A DNA stretch of 64,000 nucleotides from Ilyonectria destructans (taxonomy: Eukaryota > Ascomycota > Sordariomycetes > Hypocreales > Nectriaceae), in the NCBI GenBank assembly GCA_020740775.1, contig JAHEWK010000014.1, positions 1,612,001-1,676,000 of the forward strand, read 5' to 3'. Shown one piece after another: positions 34,882-45,488 of the stretch (position 1 is its first letter; the number at the start of each line of letters is the position of its first letter). The position numbers were made by a program, and so were the translations under genes. The notes below the pieces were generated by a model. The model had not been told where the DNA came from and made no database searches. It saw only the letters and a program-made list of their open reading frames with translations.

Positions 34882-36678
34882 TCATACTAGTTTCCCCCGC
34901 AGTGCATCAACTTCCCGTTGCAAGGCGTCAAGATCAGCCAAGATGTTCACGCCCTTTCCTGGATCACCTGCCGAGTGCGGAGATGCAGGATCTGGATTAG
35001 CACCTGCGCTATCCAGAGCCGCGGGATTGCCCTCTTCTAGTAGCCTATGCTCTGTCCTGGGCACCCCATCCATGCTGGTCCTCTTGTAGGGTGCGTCCAT
35101 GCTACCCCGACTGCTACCTCGTTGTCGTCGTGGGGGTGGCGGCGGTGCAATGCCACTGTGCGGGTGCGGTTTCGCCTCGGCAGACGTGCGTCGGCTGTTA
35201 CTATCCATGCTCCTCACACTTGCAGGACGTCGGACGGATATGTTACGCGTTGGCGGTGGCGGAGGGGCCGATACCTTATAATTTCCTAGCTGGGCATCGC
35301 GAGACGGCGCTGGGTCAACTGAGGTTGCTAATGTTGTGGCGGTGGGTCTGTCGGCTTCCGAGTGCGGGTCGGATGAGGTGGATGTTTGACTCATAGCCGC
35401 GCCGATGGAGGCGGCAACGGCCGGTGGTACTTGTGTCGATGGTCTTGACCCATGGTAAGACCTTCGAGGAGGTGGTGGGGGAATCGGCGAGTGAGGGTCA
35501 TGGCGATTGCGTTCGCTTCTGGACCGTATCGACGACGACCGGGACGGCATCTCGTCGTCGTGGTATTTGGGTAGTGGTTGCCCTTCTTTCGAGATGCTCG
35601 TAGCGTAGGCTTTGCTCTCTGCCCTGGCATGCCCTCTTCGTGGCGGCGGCGCAGGTCCCGTCTTTCTACCACCACCCGGAGTCGTCTGGGAGGCATGCGC
35701 ATCGGCTTCGGGGATCTTGCCGACTGATTCCCGATCAAACGGCGATTCGGAGTCGTCCTCGAAGCTCTTCCGGTGTGGTGCCGGAGGCAGCGGCTTGTTT
35801 ATATCAGAGGGCGACTTGGGCCGGAGTGCATCGGAAGAACCGTGCTCTCCTTTTAGTTCCATCTTGATAGACTTTCCATGGCGAGAGCTCGGTGGTGGCG
35901 GAGGTTTCTTGTCTCTGCTTATCCGAGCCGATACACTCGAATCGGAAAGGCTGCCTGGGTCTAAATCATCATCCGGAGTATCCGAAGTGTCACGAGAAAT
36001 AAGTGAGACTTCGTGAATCTCGCTACCAGGGGTCAGGCCGTCCTTGGAGCCGTCGTAATTTGATGATATGGACACTGAAGAGGAGTCCGCGGCGGTTTTC
36101 TGGGATGCGGGCTTCAAATGTTGTGTCCTTGGAGGCGTTGAATGTATGCCCCCCGAGTTTCCGGTCATGAGCAGGCGCTTGAATGAGTTTACATCCAAAG
36201 ACCTCCTGGCGGCCTTGAGAGTGTCACCCTCCTCCCGCCGATCCTGCTCCGGTTTGTGATCCGCCCTTACCTTCTCCAGGTCTCGCAGCGTCTTGCTGAA
36301 CGGGTTGGCTGGAACTCGACTCCCAATCGTTGGTGGGGGCGGGGCAGCGGTAGGTACGATCTCGCGGTCGCTGTCGTCGGAGGACACTGCGTCAAAGGGA
36401 TCGTTGCCTCCGATATGCCCGGGGCCAGAGGCGGCGAGCGGTGGCGCCGTAAAAGGCCATTCGGGAGAGTCGGGAGAAATGGGTGGTGGTGAGAGAACGC
36501 GGACCTTCTTGACGAGCTTCGGTTTTTTGTCGACCGAAGGATCCGCGAGACCGAATGAGGTGTCTATGGTATCGAGCGGAGGAAAGCGAGTAGCCGCAAG
36601 ATTGGTAGTGGCTGGAATAAAGGCCGTTGTGGTTGCGGTGGCAGCCGTCTTCTTGCGGAACGGGTTGGATGAGGCCAT
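34882..36678 (-). CDS. Proline-rich protein with NPF motifs, probable endocytic or actin adaptor
   Basis: Intron-free protein of 598 aa, largely disordered. NPF motifs occur at residues 5-7 and 125-127 (NPFSKTLRDLEK); NPF binds EH domains in endocytosis. A hydrophobic short motif LDVNSFKRLLMTG lies near 159-171. From about 280 onwards there are many poly-proline blocks (PPPPPSSRHG, PPPPPRR, APPPPPT, PPPPPRRQRG) that are SH3 or profilin ligands. The last 25 residues form a short coiled coil, LADLDALQREVDALRGKLV. No transmembrane or catalytic part is seen. The combination suggests a cortical-actin or endocytic scaffold, but this is inference. The gene sits alone with about 1.8 kb on its 3' side and 2.5 kb on its 5' side. 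I do not assign a symbol. Confidence 0.82.
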   Translation of the reverse strand: MASSNPFRKKTAATATTTAFIPATTNLAATRFPPLDTIDTSFGLADPSVDKKPKLVKKVRVLSPPPISPDSPEWPFTAPPLAASGPGHIGGNDPFDAVSSDDSDREIVPTAAPPPPTIGSRVPANPFSKTLRDLEKVRADHKPEQDRREEGDTLKAARRSLDVNSFKRLLMTGNSGGIHSTPPRTQHLKPASQKTAADSSSVSISSNYDGSKDGLTPGSEIHEVSLISRDTSDTPDDDLDPGSLSDSSVSARISRDKKPPPPPSSRHGKSIKMELKGEHGSSDALRPKSPSDINKPLPPAPHRKSFEDDSESPFDRESVGKIPEADAHASQTTPGGGRKTGPAPPPRRGHARAESKAYATSISKEGQPLPKYHDDEMPSRSSSIRSRSERNRHDPHSPIPPPPPRRSYHGSRPSTQVPPAVAASIGAAMSQTSTSSDPHSEADRPTATTLATSVDPAPSRDAQLGNYKVSAPPPPPTRNISVRRPASVRSMDSNSRRTSAEAKPHPHSGIAPPPPPRRQRGSSRGSMDAPYKRTSMDGVPRTEHRLLEEGNPAALDSAGANPDPASPHSAGDPGKGVNILADLDALQREVDALRGKLV

Positions 36679-39213
36679 GATGAGCGGCGGCAGTCTCCTT
36701 TACTCTACCGCAGCTGTGGCAGCTGGTCGTGTGCTTGTGTGACTGGAAGGGGGAAGGGAAGTATGAACAAGAATGGGACTCTGGACGCGGTGGCAGGTCA
36801 AGGCGCATGCGAACGAAGCCAGCCCGCCATCTTCGGCAGCGCCGGTGGAAGAGCTTGGAGTCGGGGTTGTCGGAGTTGTCGTCAACCGGGGTTGGAGGGG
36901 GGTGCGGGATCAGGAAAGCGAGGCACCGAGATGCGCAGCGCTTGCGTATGCTCCGACTCACTTGCGAGTCTCGGAAGCAGAAGATGGAGAGAGTCTCAAA
37001 CAAGCTCCAGGCTGCAGGCCAACGATCAAAGAACGAGCAAAGACGAGACCGAGACGCGACACTCAAGGGTCTGCGCACACGAGAATCAGGCACAGGTACG
37101 AAACGAGGCGCAAGCTCCGGGCTAAGGCACCACTCTGATGTCAGCCCCGGAAGTATCGGTCGTTTCTGGCGGGGACGGGGAGACGGGGAACGGGGGGCGC
37201 GGGATGTTTTTCTCTGTTGGCTGAGGATACGTGATACGTGATACGCGCCGACTTGCACTGACGCACTGGACGCCTGGACGGGTTTGGGGCGGCGCGTTCT
37301 GGAGTGTGAGGCTTGGCTCCCAAACGCTTTTGCTTTATCGGGTCACCGTCAGGGGGGCGTGGGACGACGCCTTCACCGACGAGGAGGCGCGAGCAGAGGG
37401 ATCGGAAGGACCAGACGCCCAAGGGCAACGGCATAATGGCGCACGGGCCAGGTGGGAGCTCTCCAAGTCGTTTTGGAGGGGCGCTGACGTTGTTCCCCTA
37501 CGAGGCAGGTACGTACTGTTCCCCACTTCCTTCCTTCCACCTTCCACCTTTTGCACCTTGCGTTGTGCTTGCGGCGGCAGGTACGCTGTCCCTCCCGTCA
37601 GGCATGTGAGATACCTGGCATGAGCCTAAGGTGCGAGCTAGGATGGAGCTGCAAAGTTCAAATGAACCTTGAAGGGTCAACTGAGAAGTGATGGGGCACG
37701 TGAGCCGGTGACGAGATTGTTAACGCATCTCATGTCTCACACCACCCACCATCACCACCACTACTCTTACTACCACCACGCAGCCAGCCATCACGACCCC
37801 GCTCCATCCCGCAAGTCGGCCTTCGTATTCGGACGTCGAATATCTTTGCGTACGCTCCTCGCCACCCGTTATGGACAATAAATAGAAAAGAGTTAGACAC
37901 GTGGCTCAATAGTCTGCGTCTTGTCGTTCTTTGAGCCCAAGAAAATATCTTGTTGCGTTGTTAGATCAGTGCATATCACAGTTTCCTCATCTCTCCGAGA
38001 GACTGATGCTATCTCATCATCACGCATATGATCCGACAAGTTGCGATTGCCCTTCTATTCTCACGCCTAGGGTGTTGGTATCTCATTCCACACGTACCTA
38101 GCTAGCGAGAAATAGTCCAGCGGACTTGAAGGGACTCGAGTGAACCGGACCCACAGGCCAACCGCTCTGTCAAAGCCCGTCATCAACTCAGTTGGGCACG
38201 AGGCCTCTCTCCAACAGTCAACCAGCCAGCCTCACCGAGTAATCAGAAATACACCAACTACCATAACCACACGAGAGCACGGGCTGTCTTTTCACTTTTC
38301 TTGTTTTAACTTCATTATCTAATCTCAAAAGCACCCACTTGCGCTCTGGATGACTCCCCATCTCTCTCGGGCGCACAATCCACTTACACGCAAGGATGGC
38401 GGAAATGCACCGCCAGCTCCTACACCAGCTGCATGACCAACGCGATAGACGGGTGAGCGCGTCTCAATGCACAACCCGTTTCCTCCCAACACATCTCTCT
38501 ATCTGTCGCAGCCTGTCCTTGGCAAATTCATTTCCCATGAGTCGCCAGAACGCGACTATCACTCTCCAACTCGGGGCTAGACCTCAAGGTGAGAATATTC
38601 GGACCCACGTGATGCCCCTGACCATGGACGAGACACGCTTCGTCGCCGATTTATGTAAACAAACCCTAAAGGACCGCGTTGAGCAGACACACGCACATTG
38701 TCAAGGACGGAACCGAAGTGAACCAGAAGTATTCGTAGCATCTCATTGCAAAATTGAACCAAAAAGAAAACGACTGTGGTATAATGATCCCCACCCAGTC
38801 CCGTCCCAACGCGCGCACACATCGCACCGCACGCAGCAAAACCGAGAGCCTCTCTGAAAAAGACGCGCCCGCCACCCACAGAATTGCTCTCCGATCCGGC
38901 ACACCGTGTAAAAATCGTCATGCCATATATGATATAGTACAGAGGACATTACTTTGAAAGAACTGCCCCTCATCTCTGGCGCGCAACCCGTCTCCCGTGT
39001 CTCAAGAGACGCCCGAGGGTTGGAAAAAACGTACAGATGCGAACGCCGTCGTATCCCTGTGCGCGCGCAATCAAAACACAAACAACATTCCCGCGCTCCC
39101 TTTCAAAAACAGCAAAAAATCCAGTAGCCCTGCTCTCATTGTCCTGCCCATGAACAAATCCCGTAACGCCGTTATCGTCATTAAGAAGGTTTCGCATGTC
39201 AAGATGGGTTGCC
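36679..39213. other. Intergenic, 2.5 kb
   Basis: Promoter of the proline-rich gene and 3' flank of the histone H1 gene. Open frames up to about 290 codons on the minus strand (36392-37258) are read through the N-terminus of the neighbouring gene in another frame. A CAC/CAT-rich stretch occurs at 37740-37790. No RNA gene recognised. Confidence 0.45.
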
Positions 39214-40220
39214 TCATGCCTTGGCAGCAGCAGCCTTCTTTGGTGCGGCCGCCTTCTTGGGGGCAGCGGCCTTCTTTGCGGGCGCAGGCTTAGCAGCAGC
39301 CTTTGTGACACGGCCAGTCTTGGTCTTGGTCAGAGTAGTCTCGGGCTTCTCGGCCTGGTGGATGTGTTAACGTGGATCGGAATTGAGGAGTGGAATTCTT
39401 CTCACCTTCTTGGGGGCCGCCGCCTTCTTAGCAGGGGCCTTCTTCTCAGGAGCAGCCTCCTTCTTAGCAGCAGCCTTCTTGGCGGGGGCCTTCTTCTCAG
39501 GCGCGGCTTCCTTCTTGGCGACGGCAGCCTTCTTAGGAGCAGCAGCCTTCTTGGCAGCGGGCTTCTTCTCCTTGGGAGCGGCCTCCTTCTTGGCGGCGAC
39601 GGGCTTCTTCTCCTTCTTGGGCTCGGGCTTCTTCTTGGCCAGCTTGGTACCGCCGGAGGGACCCTTGGGCTGCTCAAAGGCACCCTTCTCAACACCCGCC
39701 TTCAAAGCCTTGTTGAAGAGCGAGTCGAACATGTTGTCCGTGACGTTGAGGGCGTTGTTGGCCTTGACAAACTTCTTAAGAGACTGACGGCTGTGAGAGG
39801 GTCAGCGACTGATGCGGTGAGATGAGATGCGCAGCGACACGGGTGGCGCTGTGCAGTGGAGAAATCTTACCTGGAGCCATTGCGGTCCTTGAGCTGTTGC
39901 GGTGAAAGACGCGTCAGTAAGAATGATCATCGCGAGAGGGATAAAAAATGCATGCGACAGGACGCGGGCGGGCGGGCGATCATGGCGATGGCCTCAATCC
40001 GCGACCGTGAGAGTGAGGGAACGCGCGGCAGAAGACGCGCCGGGAGAACAACAAAAACGGACGAGAACATACGTTGGCAATGGCATCAGTGATCATGTCC
40101 TAGAGTAAAAATGTCAGCGACTTGTCCCAGTAAAAATCCGCGTCTGGATTGAGATGGGCTTACCTGGTAGCTGGCATGGCCAGACTTCTTGGAGGTGGAG
40201 GCGGCCTTGGTGGGAGCCAT
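39214..40220 (-). CDS. Linker histone H1
   Basis: Binds linker DNA and compacts chromatin; about 210 aa. Five exons on the minus strand: 40220-40164, 40099-40073, 39893-39871, 39790-39406, 39354-39214; two of them are only 27 and 23 bp. Splices give [19 protein letters not shown] + DMITDAIAN + LKDRNGSS + [15 protein letters not shown], a correct winged-helix H15 domain at about residues 15-90, followed by GTKLAKK and a long Lys/Ala/Pro tail with PKKAA and [10 protein letters not shown] repeats. Exon 5 adds [18 protein letters not shown] and ends KKAAAAKA. Fungi usually carry one H1 gene, so this may be the only copy. Single-exon calls miss half of the globular domain because of the tiny exons. 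It lies on the minus strand, next to the MFS gene at 42927-44193 (same strand). Confidence 0.96.
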
Positions 40221-40397
40221 TTCGACGAGCGTGTAAGTGGGTGAGCGGGGTGGAAGAGAGAAGAGTCGTTGCTGGAAGATGACCGAGCGGTAGGCGACGG
40301 AGAAGAGACTTCGAGAAAGTTTGAGAGACGTTGAATCAAATGGCGAGCAGAGTCGAACAGAGTAACCTCGTCGGGCGCGTGGAGGGGATGGGGCTTG

Positions 40398-40407
40398 TTT
40401 ATATATC
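40398..40407 (-). promoter_or_regulatory. TATA-like element of histone H1 gene
   Basis: TTTATATATC (GATATATAAA on the H1 strand) lies about 180 bp upstream of the H1 start codon, inside a C-rich promoter. Position is right for a core promoter; not tested. Confidence 0.5.
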
Positions 40408-40856
40408 GGGCGGGGGCAGGACCGCAATCAGTAGCTCTTGCTCTGGCCTGCACTCCTGCGAGCGACCCGGCTCCAGCTCTGTGCTCAGGCTCTGTGCTCT
40501 TCCCACCTCACCTGCAAGTGCCACCTGCCCCCCGGAGGGGCACAGCAAGCGCCACACCACGGACTGGACACATCCCTGTGCAGGCGTGCACATCCGCGTG
40601 CACATCCCCTGCACCGGCCAAGAGGGGCTAGCCCACACCAGTTATGCTCTAAAGCCCTGCCCAGAGCCCCTCCATCTCTGCATAACTCGCTTGCACAGCG
40701 CGCACAACACCTGCCAAGCGCCCGCCCGCACTAGTTCGAGCCCCCACTAATCAGCTTCAGCCACAACAGGCCTTGCGATGCCAAGCAGACCCCGACCGCG
40801 ATATGGTCTAAGTTAAATGGGGCGCCGAAAATGCCAAAATAATACATGCGGCGTGA

Positions 40857-40872
40857 CCAATTTTCTGATTGG
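40857..40872. promoter_or_regulatory. Inverted CCAAT boxes
   Basis: CCAATTTTCTGATTGG contains CCAAT on each strand, 6 bp apart, about 640 bp upstream of H1. CCAAT boxes bind the Hap/CBC complex in fungi. Distance is large, so a role is uncertain. Confidence 0.25.
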
Positions 40873-42926
40873 CCAGCCCCGACATCACCTCGGGTGAGGT
40901 GTACCAGTCTGTGATCTTGGTCTGGCAGAATGGGCGAGGACGTCGTCCCCCCGAGCATCCGTTTCCCTCGATTCTCGCGCTTCTCGACTGACCCTCCTTT
41001 ACGATTTCCATGAGTCATTTTCCGACGGCCCTTGCGAGTTTGCTCCAAGGTTTTGCGCTAGGTCACCGCGCCCGGATTCGCAGAGTTGTTGGCTGCCGCT
41101 GACGAGGCATCCCCAACATGGTGCAGTCTGGATGGCGCATCGACACGGCCATTGCCCATTGTCGCATCCGAGATTGCTGCACCTCCAGCTCCTTCCGTCT
41201 CCTCGCGCTGTTTGTCAATGGGTTGGTGGGTGTCAGGACTGTCGGTGACTGTGTTTTGGTGTTGCTCCGACTTGTTTCGGCTGTGAAATCGCCCGAAATC
41301 GCCAAAGTCACTCAAATGTTGGATCGCGACGCTGCGCGTCGCATCTGAAGCTATCCACACTCTGCCGCACTCCCAACAACCACCCACCATTCATCACGCC
41401 AGTCACAGAATTTACCCATTTTATCGTTTTGGGTGTGCGTGCATGCATCTTCGGGACAATTTTGCAATTTTAAACGGACATGAAGGCCTTCGTTGATGGC
41501 CAGGGAGCTCGTAGATGCCAGGTCACGACTTACACGGTCGGACGGGCGTCATGGGACCAGAGTTGGCCACTTCCCCGCCACCAAGATTTCTTCCCACACA
41601 AGAAGTCACCTGTCACTAGTATAACTTGAGTGGGCTTCCTTCATCATCTGGACATTCTCTTGCACTTGATGGCATATTTATTCCGATGTTGCTGAGTGTT
41701 GGGGACATTGCCACAGATAACGATGCATCAGGCTGAAGCGGTCGGTCAGGCTGATGATCCACCAGCTCAACTGATCCAATATCCACCACAAGAGCAATCG
41801 GTGCCATTCACAGACGCGTCAAATGTTCCCATATGTTGACCAAGAACTAAACAGAACGTAATGGTTACGAAATGCACGCCTCCGTTAAATCCCGTGGTCC
41901 GGCGCGTGCTATTAGGCACCAAGCAAGACCTCGCTCGTAGGCCAAATCACTAGCCGCGTCAGCTGTTCATCCAGGGATTTGGATAAAGTCGAGTTTGCTC
42001 TAGTTTCAACTCATACGGGAACCAGGCTGTCTCTGCCACTGCAGAGAGGCCGGCCATCTAAAGGCCTGCTTGTCGGGCCTTCGTGACGTTTAGGGGACGC
42101 GCCTATCCCAAGTTCCAAAAACAGTTAATATGAGTTGGACCTTATTTTTACCCCACTAGCCAGGGCCTGGGTCCTAATGATTGACATGCCTCAAGGGTCC
42201 TTCGATCGTTGCGAACGAGTGTATGAATGATCGTCCAATACCCTCTTAAGAATCGGTGAGCATGCAATATTAAGCGGGTCCCGCCTTACTAGATATAGTT
42301 CATTGGTGGGAGATGCGCTTAGTGCAGACAGGGCCGGCGACAGAGAGAGTCTGGGTTACCCTACAGTTTGGGCTTAAAGGAGGGCCTTTGGCTAATACCA
42401 GCTGAGGGAATACATCGATTGAAGGACGAAAACATTTGATTAAATGCTTTAGAATATAATTAGGGAAAAGGGATGTAAAAGAAAGTGATAGGAGCTGCTG
42501 CGACAGCTTGTCTCGAGGCACACGGCGAGACTGACTGGGTCTCAAGAGTAAAAAAAAATCAAGAAGCAAAAAACGTGCCCTTCCAATGACTTGAAAGGAA
42601 CAAGTCCTTTAAGTAGCAGCTAGTATATCAATCTACCCCTGCTGTCATTGAACTCCAGTGCGCCAGTCAGCACCATCACAATGAGTGCGTCCGCATGAGT
42701 ATCCCCGCCCCCGCGGCTACCTCGCGCCTGCTAAACTTCCAGGCCACCGACTCGATAGGTAACCATGCTTAGCCGGCGAAGTAGGCTCTTAAATGGGATA
42801 TAACTTGGTTGCAAAGGTGCAAACAAGGCTTATTAAATAAAGCAAGCAGGTATTGCTTATTAGAAATGGAGATCCTTGTTTGTGAGGTTGACAACTTACG
42901 CCAGTGCAGATAAACGGCAAGCTTTT

Positions 42927-44193
42927 CTACGGATCTTGCAACCCAAAACCAACACCAAGTAAATTATGGACAAGTGGTCCCCCTCCTAGCATGCCGATTT
43001 GTTCGACGAGAAATACGGCGCTGTCAAGGGTGCCGGCGCGCTCGGGGTCGATCCGTGATGTGATGAGTGATAATAGCGTCGAGCGGGCACCAAACCCGAG
43101 ACAATAAATCATCGTTGCTGCATGCGATGAGAGAAGCTTGGAGGCAGTGAGATGAACAGCACTCACCTGCGACTAAAAAGCCCGAGTTCGTGGCAAAGGC
43201 AAGGAGTAGGGAGGCATGAAGAACTGTGCGACGGACACTGCGGTGCTCTGGTGGGGTATGTACATCTCCAGTTTGCTCGGAAATCGGAGGCCTTGGTTCT
43301 GAAACCGTAGGGTCTTTTGGCATGATCGCAAGGAGAGGGAAAGTTGACAACAACAAAATGTAGCTGATGATGAAAGGAAGCCAAGGTGAGACGTCGGCAG
43401 CAACGGACGCTATCGGAGGACCTAAGCTCGCTGAAAATGAAACATGAATAGAAGTGGTAAAGGCCACGATTATATGAACATCAGCTTGGCTGCAATTGAC
43501 ATTTCCATGGGTGGCCCTAGAGCATAATCATACCTTGTCTCGTCGTCGCATGCTTTTGCGATCATTGCAGCAAGTAGCACTTCGACAGCGTATCTACCTC
43601 CTCCTATGAGTAGGAAGACGGAGGACGCCCATACCAGCTTGATGGGGAGTACAGGGTTGGCGACTATTGCATTCTTAGCTCGCAGGACAGCAAACTGATC
43701 CAAAATACTTACTGACGACCAGTGTCCATGTAAGACTCATCAACATGCCAGTTACAATGACCATGAATACTCCGCGCTGACCTAGATAATCAATAAGGTG
43801 GCCAATGAGCAATGCAATAATGATGGCTATTGGGGCATCGGTACTAAATCTGAGCATGCATCGATAGGCCATACCGGCAAAGGTCTCGAAGGAGGCCGTC
43901 CACCCTCGGATTTCGGCCAAGGTCTGCTGAATGGGTGGGATTTTGCAGCCATTAGGGTTCGGGATGTCCCCATGATAATACCGAACGCAAACGGCTTGCT
44001 CCAGAACAGACACCATGGGTATGGTCATAATCATCATGGCAAGCTCGCACAAAAGTTCAAGCCCAATGCAATACTTGAAGCTTGGAGAGAAGTCCAACCA
44101 GATGTCCAGGATCGGGTGTGGTTTCCGATTGTTCTGGACTTCGACGGTGGTAGGAGGCCGCGAGTGGAGGAGCAGTGCCTCTTCTCGCTCCAT
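42927..44193 (-). CDS. MFS transporter, C-terminally truncated (possible pseudogene)
   Basis: Exons on the minus strand: 44193-43713, 43663-43534, 43489-43167, 43117-42927; introns 43664-43712, 43490-43533 and 43118-43166 with GTAAGT, GTATGA and GTGAGT donors. The product is 374 aa, short of the usual 450-550 aa. The N-terminus begins MEREEALLLHSRPP; helices include PIAIIIALLIGHLIDYLGQRG (a loop 2-3 type motif) and WLPFIISYILLLSTFPLL. After QDP the frame meets TAG, and in the same frame then reads KSLPFICTG followed by a GTAAGT donor. The family often has a WxGLPF-type block there, so TAG may be a mutated TGG. The last helix would then be lost. It is AT-richer than its neighbours. Substrate is unknown. 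Alternative: a genuine shorter protein with the true end at 42927. Confidence 0.62.
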
Positions 44194-45488
44194 ATCTGAA
44201 CTGCAGCATTAGAATGGTGCTGGGCAAAGGGACTGCAAAGCAGTGCCTTTTTCGAGCGCCAGGCGGCTGGGAGAGGAAGTATGGACCGGGTGGAAGAGTA
44301 TTGGATGGGGAGCTTGGAGTTGTATGATAGACTGCAGAGAAGCGACCAGAGTCCTTGAACTGAGCAAGCAGCCTATTGGAATCGCTGCCTATTTTGGACT
44401 ACAGAATAACAGTATGTGCGAACGACGGGGAGTAGACATCGTCGACACTAGCAAAGCGATTGATGAGCGCAAAGGTCTTATCGACTGAGGATATAGCGTC
44501 GCTAGTGGTGAGCACGACAACGGGAATTGTATCAGAATGGGACAACGGCTCAATGAGTTTGGCCTTTGAGCGACAGTGAAGGTTAGTCGCAGCGTTCTTG
44601 ATCTTCTTTGGACATATGTAGCAAACGTACAAGAGGCTGTGGATGGAGCAGGTAGGAGATGCCGTCTATGATTGGAGAGGAGAGATTACCGCAAGCCATG
44701 ATGGGATTTTCTGTTGAATGGACAATGATATTGACATCCAGATTGGAGCCTGGGGAATAACACTTTATGTAGGATGCAATGGTGTTTATAAACCTTCTGT
44801 CCTTTGTTATCCATCCGCATAATAGGCGGCAACAGCGCCGGGGCAAAGTTTTGATCGAAGCTCATGCCAAGAGCGATGTAAGAGAAACGTCTCCATGCCA
44901 CCTCCAGACCTTTAAGCGCAGCCAAGTTTGCAATCCCCGTGCCCCGGCGTACAGCTCTGCATTGTACGAGGGAGGCCAAGGCCGTTGCCAAACCACATCT
45001 GACGCCACACGACGCAGCGCCACATGCGGGCGCAGCGTGGATGCCCAGCTCACCCTAATCCTCGCTCGGCTCCGGCAGAGCTCATCCGGCTCACGCGATT
45101 GGCTCGCTGGCTGGAGCTGATCGCGCATTTACCAACGGAGGCCCAGAAAGTCGGAAGGACCACAACGAAAAGGCCAGCGAGGCAGGAGAGGGTACCAAGT
45201 ATTTCCGGGAATCGAATCACCACGAACTGCAGGCCATCTCATCTCCGTGCGCTTCACCAGCGACCAGCGACCAGCATACGAGACCATGTTCGCCTTTCCT
45301 AGCGTATGAGCCTCTGGATTTTGTCTTTCAGCGTCTCCTTGCTGTCCCGCCCTATCATCAGCCACCGGCCGACCAACGAACACCGACACCGACCTCAACG
45401 TGCCCCACGTACTCCTTAACCCGGCGCATGCTCGTCCGATAGATAGCACCTGCGATCCTCCATCTTCCTGGCATTTTCCATCTTCACC
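44194..45488. other. Divergent intergenic region with unresolved open frames
   Basis: Lies between the MFS gene (-) and sec24 (+). The minus strand from about 44990 to 44399 has overlapping protein-like frames and good splice signals, but no single model closes (see findings). The last 400 bp before 45489 is C/T-rich sec24 promoter and leader. Confidence 0.4.

Larger units (their letters stand above)
40221..42926. other. Intergenic, 2.7 kb, AT-richer distally
   Basis: Histone H1 promoter near 40220-40900, then lower-GC sequence toward 42900 with no recognised gene or transposon. The distal part borders the truncated MFS gene and could contain its lost 3' end. Confidence 0.45.

Noticed and set aside
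39196..39825. 209-codon plus-strand frame rich in Leu/Gly/Ser
   Set aside because: It is antisense to histone H1; the GGCTTCTT-type sequence of Lys/Ala codons reads as Leu/Ala/Ser on the opposite strand.
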